Source: Clostridium sp. CAG:389
GTDB lineage: Bacteria > Bacillota > Clostridia > TANB77 > CAG-508
Direction of reading: 5' to 3'
DNA: 16,243 nucleotides
Assembly: GCA_000438255.1 (NCBI GenBank)
Contig: FR901945.1
Location: 1-16,243 of the forward strand
Notes under the pieces: model-generated
Seen by the model: only the letters and a program-made list of their open reading frames with translations
Database searches by the model: none
Told to the model about the DNA's origin: nothing
In this document: piece after piece, positions 1 through 6,276 of the stretch
Position numbering within the stretch: position 1 is the first letter of the stretch
How the letters are laid out: the number at the start of each line of letters is the position of its first letter
Position numbers and translations under genes: made by a program

Positions 1-100
1 TTCAATTTTTCAAAACAAATAGTGGAAGCACCACATACAAGAAATTCTCACTAAATTATAACAAAATATAAAATAAATTTATAAATCATTAGATAAAAAC

Positions 101-129
101 TTGAAAAAGAAACAATTTAATAGTAAACT
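101..129 (+). promoter_or_regulatory. Possible sigma-A promoter of the prepilin-like gene
   Basis: TTGAAA at 101-106 and TAAACT at 124-129 are separated by 17 bp, about 25 bases before the gene's start. Each box matches only 4-5 of 6 consensus bases and the region is very AT-rich, so chance is a real alternative. Confidence 0.35.
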
Positions 130-154
130 ATACTAAAGAAAAAGGAGAATGCCA

Positions 155-1996
155 ATGATGAAAAATAAAATTAAAAAAGAAAATGGTATAACATTATCAA
201 CATTAGTAATAACAATCATAGTTTTATTAATAATAACAAGCACACTAATATACAATGCAAATGACACAATACAAGTACAAAAAAGAACAAAGCTATATAA
301 TGACATAGAATTATTGAGAGAAAAAGTATCTGAATTTTATAACGAATATGGAGAACTACCAGCAAAAACCAAATACACAAATATAGGTGGACTGTCAGAC
401 GTATTAAGTAAAAATAACGACATAGGTGATTTTTACGTAATAGACTTAGAAGCAATGAAAGGAATTACTTTAAATTATGGTAAAGACTATGAAAATATCA
501 AAAATAATGAAAGTAATGCAAACTCATATATAGATGTATATATAATAAATGAAAACAGTCATAATATATTTTATGTTCAAGGAATTGATGTAAAAAATAA
601 TGATACATATACAACATATTATACAGATTATACCGAACCAGATGAAACAACTGTTGATTTAAGATATATCGACAGAATATTAATACCTGATGGATATTAT
701 TACATTGGAAAGACAGTAGATAGCTCTGGAAATGAAAGTATAGTTATATCAAATTACATAAAAGATACAATAAATAGTGCAAATAAAAATCAATATACAT
801 GGACAAAACAAATTATAGAACTAGAAGAAGTTCCAAGTAGTATAAAATTAGATAGCAATCAAAAATCAGATGAATTTTTAAAAAGCGTAAACACAAATAA
901 AGGATATTTCAGAAACTCAGAAGGAAGAGTTACATATACAGAAGTAAAAGATTGGTCAGAAATATATACAAAAGAAGCCAAATATAAAGACTCAGATGGA
1001 AATACTGCAATTGTACCAAAAGGTTTTCAAGTAAGCCAAAGTGAAAATATGAATATGATAAAAAATGGATTAGTAGCAAGAGATGAAAAACAGAATGAAT
1101 GGGTATGGATAGAAGTTCCAAAAACAATATATACAGATTCAGCATATTTAATAGATGGAGCAGTAACACCAACAAGTGATGAAGATTATGAAAATATTGA
1201 AAAAATAATGCAAAATTATTCTAAAACTTATAAAATAAGTGGATGCAAAGATGAATGGTATTCAGAAAGCATATATGGATTAACAGAAGAACAATATAAT
1301 CAGAAAAAGAAAGCTATGTTAAAAAGTATATATAATAATGGTGGATTTTGGATAGGAAGATATGAAGCAGGAGATGAAACAGCAACCAAAAATAATATAA
1401 CACGAACAAAAACAACAGGAGTAACAAACGATGTAGGTGTAAAAGCTGATTTAATACCGTATAATTTTGTAACAAGCCAAGAAGCAGAAAAATTATCAGA
1501 AAAATTAGCACCAGAAGGAAAAACAAGTAGTTTGATGTTTGGAATTCAATGGAATTTAACATGCAAATTTCTAGAAGAGAGAACAGATTTAACAGTAGCA
1601 GATTTTAAAACAGATAGTAAAGGATGGGGAAATTACAAAAATAATTCTATTACATTATTAAGAGGAAAATATCTTACAAAACCAGGAAATTCAACATGTG
1701 TATGGAAAACATTCTCAACAGATACAGAAAATTATATTGCAAGCAGTAAAACTAATGAGAATATAAATTATTATGTATTATTAACAGCAGGAGCATCAGA
1801 ATACACAAAAAGAGCCAATATATATGATTTTTCAGGAAATCAGTGGGAATGCACATTAGAAATAAATTCAAGCAATATATGCCTTTGCAGAGGAGGAAGT
1901 TATAGAGATAACGGATATTGGGGATTAGCAGGAGCTGGAACCAGTTATAGCAATTCGGCACATTATGCATTAGCTTTCAGACCAACAATTTATTAA
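155..1996 (+). CDS. Prepilin-like membrane-anchored protein with C-terminal FGE/C-type-lectin-like domain
   Basis: The N-terminus has a short basic head, Gly11, then ITLST and a hydrophobic helix to about residue 35. This is the layout of a type IV prepilin cleavage/export signal, but mature position 5 is Thr, not the usual Glu. Residues 37-66 continue as a helix like a pilin spine. From about residue 288 the protein resembles the formylglycine-generating-enzyme (SUMF1/C-type-lectin fold) family: VPKGFQVS, WVWIEVP (about 316), GGFWIGRYEAG (about 396), GNQWECT (about 561), then RGGSY and a C-terminal FRPTIY. I see nothing that establishes enzymatic activity. The fold is also the display scaffold of diversity-generating retroelement targets, and the last 35 residues (Tyr/Asn/Ser/Gly/Ala-rich) look like such a variable region. 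Start: AAGGAG at 142-147 is 7 nt before ATG 155; ATG 149 is too close to it. A terminator follows directly. Role inferred: surface display or adhesion. Confidence 0.8.
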   Translation: MMKNKIKKENGITLSTLVITIIVLLIITSTLIYNANDTIQVQKRTKLYNDIELLREKVSEFYNEYGELPAKTKYTNIGGLSDVLSKNNDIGDFYVIDLEAMKGITLNYGKDYENIKNNESNANSYIDVYIINENSHNIFYVQGIDVKNNDTYTTYYTDYTEPDETTVDLRYIDRILIPDGYYYIGKTVDSSGNESIVISNYIKDTINSANKNQYTWTKQIIELEEVPSSIKLDSNQKSDEFLKSVNTNKGYFRNSEGRVTYTEVKDWSEIYTKEAKYKDSDGNTAIVPKGFQVSQSENMNMIKNGLVARDEKQNEWVWIEVPKTIYTDSAYLIDGAVTPTSDEDYENIEKIMQNYSKTYKISGCKDEWYSESIYGLTEEQYNQKKKAMLKSIYNNGGFWIGRYEAGDETATKNNITRTKTTGVTNDVGVKADLIPYNFVTSQEAEKLSEKLAPEGKTSSLMFGIQWNLTCKFLEERTDLTVADFKTDSKGWGNYKNNSITLLRGKYLTKPGNSTCVWKTFSTDTENYIASSKTNENINYYVLLTAGASEYTKRANIYDFSGNQWECTLEINSSNICLCRGGSYRDNGYWGLAGAGTSYSNSAHYALAFRPTIY

Positions 1997-2002
1997 CTAA
2001 GA

Positions 2003-2039
2003 AAAAATAAGTATGTAATAAAATTACATACTTATTTTT
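2003..2039 (+). terminator. Intrinsic terminator after the prepilin-like gene
   Basis: A 14-bp perfect stem (2005-2018 with 2024-2037), a 5-nt loop and a T5 tail begin a few bases after the stop codon. It isolates the prepilin-like gene from minD. A/T-rich arms on both sides could let it work on either strand. Confidence 0.85.
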
Positions 2040-2103
2040 AGTGGATTTGTAATCATTTTGTAATATTTTAGAAATATTTATGACATTTTATTAAACAAAG
2101 ACA

Positions 2104-2132
2104 TTGACTTTTTAGCCTTTTCGTTGTATGAT
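2104..2132 (+). promoter_or_regulatory. Sigma-A promoter of the minD-minE-rodA operon
   Basis: TTGACT (2104-2109) and TATGAT (2127-2132) are separated by exactly 17 bp. The -10 box lies on top of a possible upstream TTG start at 2124, which supports the internal ATG at 2178 as the true minD start. Confidence 0.75.
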
Positions 2133-2177
2133 AATAGCTATAAAAAGAGTGTTTTTAAAATCCTAAGGAGGAGAATT

Positions 2178-2969
2178 ATGGGAGAAGTAATAGTTATAAC
2201 ATCAGGAAAAGGTGGAGTAGGAAAAACAACAACAACAGCAAATTTAGGATCAAGTTTAGCAGTAGAAGGAAAAAAAGTATGTTTAATAGATACAGACATT
2301 GGATTAAGAAACTTAGATGTTGTAATGGGTCTAGAAAACAGAATAGTATATGACATAGTAGATGTTGTAGAAGAAAAATGTAAACTAAGACAAGCATTAA
2401 TAAAAGATAAAAGATTTAAAGAATTATACCTACTACCAGCCGCACAAACAAGAGATAAAAGTGCTGTAAATGAAGAACAAATGAAAAATTTAACAGATAA
2501 GCTTAAAGAAGAATTTGACTATATACTAATAGATTGCCCAGCCGGAATAGAACAAGGATTCAAAAATGCTATTGCAGGAGCAGATAGAGCAATAGTAGTA
2601 ACAACAGCTGAAATATCAGCGATAAGAGACGCAGACAGAATAATTGGATTATTAGAATCATCAGAAATAAAAAATCCAGAATTAGTAATAAACAGAATAA
2701 GACCTAATATGGTAAGAAAAGGTGAAATGATGGATGTTGATGATATAGTAGATTTATTATCAATAGACCTAATTGGTGTAGTACCAGATGATGAATACAT
2801 AATAACACAAACCAATAAAGGTGAACCTGTAATACAAAATAAAAAAGCACCATCAGGAAAAGCATATATGGAAATAGCAAAAAGAGTATTAGGAGAAAAA
2901 ATAGAAGTAACAATACCTGGTAGAGAAAAAGGATTTTGGGCAAAAATCAAGAGAATCTTTAAAAAATAA
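2178..2969 (+). CDS. minD: Septum-site determining ATPase MinD
   Basis: MinD is a membrane-cycling ATPase that, with MinE and usually MinC, restricts FtsZ ring formation to mid-cell. The 263-residue product has the deviant Walker A motif GKGGVGKTT (residues 10-18), a switch I region LIDTDIGLRNLD (37-48), the switch II/Walker B motif LIDCPAG (117-123), and a C-terminal basic amphipathic segment (about 251-263, GFWAKIKRIFKK) typical of the membrane-targeting helix. Length fits the family. The start at 2178 has AAGGAGGAG 4-12 bases upstream; the longer reading from TTG 2124 would overlap the promoter -10. It is first in an operon with minE (28 bp later) and rodA. minC, often directly upstream in Clostridia, is not seen; the upstream neighbour is the unrelated prepilin-like gene. 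Identification is secure. Confidence 0.97.
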   Translation: MGEVIVITSGKGGVGKTTTTANLGSSLAVEGKKVCLIDTDIGLRNLDVVMGLENRIVYDIVDVVEEKCKLRQALIKDKRFKELYLLPAAQTRDKSAVNEEQMKNLTDKLKEEFDYILIDCPAGIEQGFKNAIAGADRAIVVTTAEISAIRDADRIIGLLESSEIKNPELVINRIRPNMVRKGEMMDVDDIVDLLSIDLIGVVPDDEYIITQTNKGEPVIQNKKAPSGKAYMEIAKRVLGEKIEVTIPGREKGFWAKIKRIFKK

Positions 2970-2997
2970 GAAATAGCAAGTGGAGGGATAGGAAATA

Positions 2998-3621
2998 ATG
3001 TTTGAAAACATAATAAACTTCTTTAAAAATATAGGCAAAAAAGAAGATAATAAAAAAGCACAAGAAAGTTCAAAAGATGCAGCAAAAGAAAGATTACATC
3101 TAGTGTTAATGCAAGATAGAGCAAATGTTTCAGCAGACTTTTTAGAACTTATGAAACAAGAAATAATAGATGTAATAAAAAAATATATAGAAGTCGATGA
3201 AAAAGAAATTGATGTTAGACTAACAAATAAAGAAAATGAAGATGGAACAAATGGTGCACCAGCATTATATGCAAATATTCCTATTCTTAATATAAAAAAT
3301 GATGCAAGAAAAATAGGCAAAAAAGAAGTTGAAGAAAAAGAATCTTCAAAACAAGAAAGTTCTGACAATAAAGAAGAAAAAACAAAAGATAAAGAAGTAA
3401 AAAAAGAAAAGACAGAAAAGTCAGCAGAAAGCAAAGACGATAATAAGATAGAAAATAATAAAGAAGAAGACGAAAAAATAAAAGAAGAAAAATCAGAAGA
3501 AAAAAAAGAAAATAATGAAGAAGAGCAAAAAGAAATAGAAGCACAAGAAAAAATAAAAGAAATAATAGATGGCGTAATAGAAGAAGCAGAAAACAACAAA
3601 AATGAAAAAATTAAATCATAA
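2998..3621 (+). CDS. minE: MinE topological specificity factor with long charged C-terminal extension
   Basis: MinE stimulates the MinD ATPase and drives its release from the membrane. Residues 1-101 match the family: an N-terminal amphipathic segment (MFENIINFF), the MinD-contact region AKERLHLVLMQDRANVS (29-45), the dimerisation region with EIIDVIKKYIEVDE, and the conserved GAPALYANIPI (86-96). Typical MinE is about 85-90 residues. This one is 207, with about 105 extra residues made almost wholly of Lys, Glu, Asp, Ser and Asn, ending in a possible helix (KIKEIIDGVIEEAENN). The tail is likely disordered or a single charged alpha helix; its function is unknown. The gene lies 28 bp after minD with GGAGG at 2982-2986 and 27 bp before rodA. 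The core is confident; whether the tail adds a function is open. Confidence 0.93.
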   Translation: MFENIINFFKNIGKKEDNKKAQESSKDAAKERLHLVLMQDRANVSADFLELMKQEIIDVIKKYIEVDEKEIDVRLTNKENEDGTNGAPALYANIPILNIKNDARKIGKKEVEEKESSKQESSDNKEEKTKDKEVKKEKTEKSAESKDDNKIENNKEEDEKIKEEKSEEKKENNEEEQKEIEAQEKIKEIIDGVIEEAENNKNEKIKS

Positions 3622-3648
3622 AAATAAAAAGGAAAAAGAGTTGATTTA

Positions 3649-4725
3649 ATGAGAAAAAGAGACTTGAAAAATATGGAATGGGGGTTGCTAATAGTAGCGA
3701 TTATCCTATCAATTATAGGAATAGTTGCACTATTTTCAGCAACACAGGAAACTGAATATGATGAATGCAAAAAACAAATAATATGGATAGCAGTAAGTTT
3801 AGTAATGATGGTAATAGTAATGCTAATAAATTATGAAACATTAGTAAAACTATCGCCAATTTTTTATGGTATATTTTTAATACTTTTAGTAGCAGTAATG
3901 TTTACAAAGCCAGTAAATGGAGCAACAAGTTGGTTTAACATAGGAATCTTTTCATTCCAACCATCAGAATTTGCAAAGATAGCAGTTATATTATTTTTAT
4001 CATTAATAATATCAAAAATACAAGAAAGATATGCAGATGAAATAAATAAACCAACAAGACTATTAATAATTTTTGCAGCACTAGCGGTACCATTATTATT
4101 AATAATAAAACAACCAGACTATGGAACAGCAATGGCATTTTGCGTAGCATTAGCAATGATGTTATTCACAGCAGGAATTGATAAAAAATATATAATCGGA
4201 GCAATACTATTGGTCGGTATATCAATACCAATATTATATAACTTTATATTGCCAGAACATGCAAAGAAAAGAATAGACATATTTTTAAATCCAGAATCAG
4301 ACCCACGTGGAAGCGGATATAATATAATACAATCAAAATTAGCCATAGGAGCAGGACAATTAACAGGAATGGGATTACTAAAAGGAAACCAAACACAACT
4401 AGGATATCTATATCCGAAAACAACAGACTTTATTTTCTCTGTAATTGGGGAAGAAATGGGATTTATAGTAGGACGGTACAATTATAGTGCTATATGTATT
4501 TCTGGTCACAAAAGCGATTTATATAGCAAAAACAGCCAAAGATATAACAGGCTCATTAGTAGCATCTGGAATAGCAGGAGTATTTTTATTTCATATGGCA
4601 GAAAATATAGGAATGGTAATGGGATTATTACCGATTACAGGTGTTCCATTATTATTTGTAAGCTATGGAGGAAGCTCAATGATTACAAGTTATATATTAA
4701 TAGGAATACTATTAAATATCAGTAG
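3649..4725 (+). CDS. rodA: RodA peptidoglycan glycosyltransferase, 5' part up to a frameshift
   Basis: RodA is a SEDS-family polytopic membrane enzyme that polymerises lipid II into glycan strands during cell elongation with a class B PBP. About the first 275 residues are good RodA: start region MRKRDLKNMEWGLL, several hydrophobic helices, NGATSWFNIGIFSFQPSEFAKIA, KQPDYGTA, DPRGSGYNIIQSKLAIGAGQ and TDFIFSVIGEEMGF. After GFIVG (codon at 4471) the family sequence stops; the remaining roughly 82 residues to 4725 are out-of-frame translation. The correct continuation resumes in another frame from about 4475. One base must be lost to restore a 368-residue protein spanning 3649-4756, the usual RodA length. 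It is third in the minD-minE-rodA operon. Real mutation, assembly error and recoding remain possible explanations. Confidence 0.9.
   Translation: MRKRDLKNMEWGLLIVAIILSIIGIVALFSATQETEYDECKKQIIWIAVSLVMMVIVMLINYETLVKLSPIFYGIFLILLVAVMFTKPVNGATSWFNIGIFSFQPSEFAKIAVILFLSLIISKIQERYADEINKPTRLLIIFAALAVPLLLIIKQPDYGTAMAFCVALAMMLFTAGIDKKYIIGAILLVGISIPILYNFILPEHAKKRIDIFLNPESDPRGSGYNIIQSKLAIGAGQLTGMGLLKGNQTQLGYLYPKTTDFIFSVIGEEMGFIVGRYNYSAICISGHKSDLYSKNSQRYNRLISSIWNSRSIFISYGRKYRNGNGIITDYRCSIIICKLWRKLNDYKLYINRNTIKYQ
4471..4477 (+). other. rodA: Frameshift site in rodA (one extra base)
   Basis: The sequence reads GGA CGG T. Dropping one base, most simply C4474, gives GGA GGT ACA ATT ATA and joins GFIVG to GTIIVLYVFLVTKA, exactly as RodA proteins continue. 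Confidence 0.85.
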
Positions 4726-4756
4726 TAAAAGACAAAAAACTATATTCGTAAAATAA
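4487..4756 (+). CDS. rodA: RodA, 3' part after the frameshift
   Basis: This frame carries the C-terminal quarter of RodA: a membrane helix, then KTAKDITGSLVASGIAG, FLFHMAENIGMVMGLLPITG, and the family signature GVPLLFVSYGGSSMITSYI. It is not an independent gene. GTG 4487 has no ribosome-binding site, and family similarity extends upstream of it to about 4475 (GTII). Translation would need the rodA start at 3649 plus correction of the extra base near 4474. If the base is real in the organism, the 5' product lacks the last helices and this segment is untranslated, which would probably inactivate RodA. Confidence 0.85.
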   Translation: MLYVFLVTKAIYIAKTAKDITGSLVASGIAGVFLFHMAENIGMVMGLLPITGVPLLFVSYGGSSMITSYILIGILLNISSKRQKTIFVK

Positions 4757-4762
4757 AAAATC

Positions 4763-4798
4763 GGGATTTGGGGACGGGTCTTCAATCCCCTTTTTTTT
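4763..4798 (+). terminator. Strong intrinsic terminator after rodA
   Basis: Outer stem GGGATT/AATCCC (4763-4768 with 4784-4789) encloses an inner stem (4770-4774 with 4779-4783, G-U pairs included) and a CGGG loop, followed by eight T. It ends the minD-minE-rodA unit. The GGGGACGG core is unusually GC-rich for this window and resembles REP-like GGGACGG...CCC elements seen in Firmicutes (recollection only). Confidence 0.85.
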
Positions 4799-4880
4799 CA
4801 GAGAAAATAAACAAATGATGACATTTTTTAACCAATTTAACAACATACTCATTGGTTGAAAAGTTTTTCAGGAGGAAAAT

Positions 4881-5852
4881 ATGTATTTGAAAAAATTGAA
4901 AATAGGAAATGTAGAATTAGAAAATAACTTAATATTAGCACCAATGGCAGGGGTAACAGATTTACCATTTAGAAAAATATGCAAAGAATTTGGACCTGGG
5001 TTAGTTTGCACAGAAATGGTAAGTAGCAAAGCAATATATCATGATGATACAAAAACTAAATTATTAATGAATACAGAAGGCGAAAGAAGACCAATAAGTA
5101 TGCAAATTTTTGGTAGTGATGAAGAAACAATGGGATATGCTGCCAAATATGTTTCAGAACGTGCAGATATAGTAGATATAAACATGGGGTGTCCCGCACC
5201 AAAGGTAGTAAAAAATGGAGATGGAAGCAAGCTTTTATTAGACATAGAAAAAGCAGAAAAAGTAATTAAAGCAGTTGTTAAAAATTCTACTAAACCAGTA
5301 ACATTGAAAATAAGAAAAGGATGGGATTGTGAACATATTGTAGCTACTGAGTTTGCTCAAATGGCAGAACAAGCAGGAGTATCTGCAATAACAATACATG
5401 GAAGAACTAGAACAGAAATGTATTCAGGAAAAGCAGACTTGGATACCATTAAAAAAGTAAAAGACTCAGTAAATATTCCGGTAATAGGAAATGGTGATGT
5501 GGTTGATGAAGAATCAGCATTAAAAATGTTTGAATACACAGGTGTTGATGGAATAATGATAGGAAGAGGAACCTTCGGAAATCCATGGATTTTTGCTAAA
5601 ATAAAACACTTCTTAGAAACAGGAGAAAAATTACCTGATGTATCAAATGAAGAAAAACTAAGAGTTATTAAAGAGCAAATACAATTAGAATTAGAGAATA
5701 AGCCAGAGGTAACAGCAATTAGAGAGATGAGAAAACACATTGCTTGGTATACTAAAAATATGCCAAATTCTAGTGAGTTTAGATGTGAAATTAATAAAAT
5801 TGAAGATAAAGATAAATTAATAAATATAGTAGAAGAATATTTTAAAAGATAA
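4881..5852 (+). CDS. dusB: tRNA-dihydrouridine synthase B
   Basis: This FMN-dependent enzyme reduces specific uridines of tRNA to dihydrouridine using NADPH. The 323-residue product has the family's TIM-barrel landmarks in order: APMAGVTD (20-27, FMN binding), MQIFG (74-78), NMGCPAPKVVKNGDGS (101-116) with catalytic Cys104, HGRTRTEMYSG (173-183), GNGD (203-206) and IGRG (227-230) for FMN phosphate. A C-terminal helical domain includes REMRKHIAWYTK. Start: CAGGAGG lies about 6 bases before ATG 4881. The gene is single, preceded by the rodA terminator and followed by a terminator shared with the opposing XRE gene. No clear sigma-A promoter is visible in the 80-base leader. Assignment to the DusB subfamily follows the overall pattern usual in Firmicutes. 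Confidence 0.96.
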   Translation: MYLKKLKIGNVELENNLILAPMAGVTDLPFRKICKEFGPGLVCTEMVSSKAIYHDDTKTKLLMNTEGERRPISMQIFGSDEETMGYAAKYVSERADIVDINMGCPAPKVVKNGDGSKLLLDIEKAEKVIKAVVKNSTKPVTLKIRKGWDCEHIVATEFAQMAEQAGVSAITIHGRTRTEMYSGKADLDTIKKVKDSVNIPVIGNGDVVDEESALKMFEYTGVDGIMIGRGTFGNPWIFAKIKHFLETGEKLPDVSNEEKLRVIKEQIQLELENKPEVTAIREMRKHIAWYTKNMPNSSEFRCEINKIEDKDKLINIVEEYFKR

Positions 5853-5859
5853 GAAAAGT

Positions 5860-5904
5860 AACCTGAAAATAATTAAAAAACCTAAAATTATTTTCAGGTT
5901 ATTT
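5860..5904. terminator. Bidirectional terminator between dusB and the XRE gene
   Basis: A perfect 15-bp stem (5860-5874 with 5886-5900) with an 11-nt loop lies between convergent genes. T-rich sequence follows on the plus strand (ATTTTATT), and the minus strand runs into ACTTTTCTTA, so it can serve both. Confidence 0.85.
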
Positions 5905-5906
5905 TA

Positions 5907-6143
5907 TTATCTAATATTATCATTCTTGATACTTGTATAAGGTGTTGAAATATCAGTCAGCCCTAATAAATAATCACATGAAGTATTATAAAATTTAGCT
6001 AATTTTATTAAATTATATATATCTATTGCTATTTCACCAGATTCATACCTGGAATAGGTTTGTTGAGTACAACCTAATATTTTAGCTATTGCAGTTTGCG
6101 TTAAATCCCTATCTTCTCTTAAATCTCTAATTCTTAGTTTCAT
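5907..6143 (-). CDS. Small XRE-family HTH transcriptional regulator
   Basis: The 78-residue protein is little more than one Cro/C1-type helix-turn-helix domain. IRDLREDRDLTQTAIAKIL followed by CTQQTYSRYESGEIAIDIYNLIKLAKFYNTSCDYLLGL (roughly residues 5-63) has the classic QT..A..L...Q.TYSRYE.G spacing and the YLLGL ending typical of this family. It has no extra sensor domain. It is divergent from the prepilin-like gene at 6277. The 133-bp gap holds a palindrome and a minus-strand promoter whose -35 lies within the palindrome, so autorepression is the likely mode. The start has only a weak GGTGAT ribosome-binding site. Its targets are unknown; the adjacent surface-protein gene is the first candidate. 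Confidence 0.9.
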   Translation of the reverse strand: MKLRIRDLREDRDLTQTAIAKILGCTQQTYSRYESGEIAIDIYNLIKLAKFYNTSCDYLLGLTDISTPYTSIKNDNIR

Positions 6144-6164
6144 GATTTTATTATCACCAATAAA

Positions 6165-6193
6165 ATTATAAGTTATTCTTAAAAAGTGTAAGA
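6165..6193 (-). promoter_or_regulatory. Minus-strand promoter of the small XRE gene
   Basis: On the minus strand, CTTACA (6193-6188) and a perfect TATAAT (6170-6165) are 17 bp apart, giving a leader of about 15 nt. The -35 box lies inside the 6181-6208 palindrome. Confidence 0.6.
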
Positions 6194-6208
6194 TGTTTTA
6201 CGCTTTTT
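6181..6208. promoter_or_regulatory. Imperfect 28-bp palindrome, likely XRE operator
   Basis: The left arm AAAAAGTGTAAGA and the reverse complement of the right arm (AAAAAGCGTAAAA) agree at 11 of 13 positions around a central TG. A further GTGTAAAA half-site lies at 6211-6218. Placement over the XRE -35 box and upstream of the divergent surface-protein gene fits a shared operator. Regulator identity is inferred from adjacency. Confidence 0.6.
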
Positions 6209-6244
6209 ACGTGTAAAATAAATATAGTCAATTAATTAGTAGGT

Positions 6245-6250
6245 TATAAT
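6245..6250 (+). promoter_or_regulatory. Possible -10 box of the second prepilin-like gene
   Basis: A consensus TATAAT lies 27 bases before the start codon, but no recognisable -35 sits 16-18 bp upstream. The palindrome and its extra half-site end about 27-37 bp upstream, so the promoter may depend on an activator. Confidence 0.45.
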
Positions 6251-6276
6251 ATAAATATAAGGGAGATGAATTACAG

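Noticed and set aside
1..54. Open frame from the window edge ending in TAA at 52-54 (17 residues).
   Set aside because: Too short to distinguish from chance and matches nothing I recognise; it could be the tail of an upstream gene.
2124..2177. Longer minD reading from TTG 2124.
   Set aside because: It overlaps the promoter -10 box, lacks a ribosome-binding site, and the extra 18 residues do not belong to MinD.
2889..3770. 293-residue minus-strand frame opposite minE.
   Set aside because: Ser/Phe-rich antisense of the Lys/Glu-rich minE tail; no ribosome-binding site and no family features.
4830..4857. AACCAAT...ATTGGTT inverted repeat in the dusB leader.
   Set aside because: Only 7 bp with a 14-nt loop and no T tract directly after; could be chance in AT-rich DNA.
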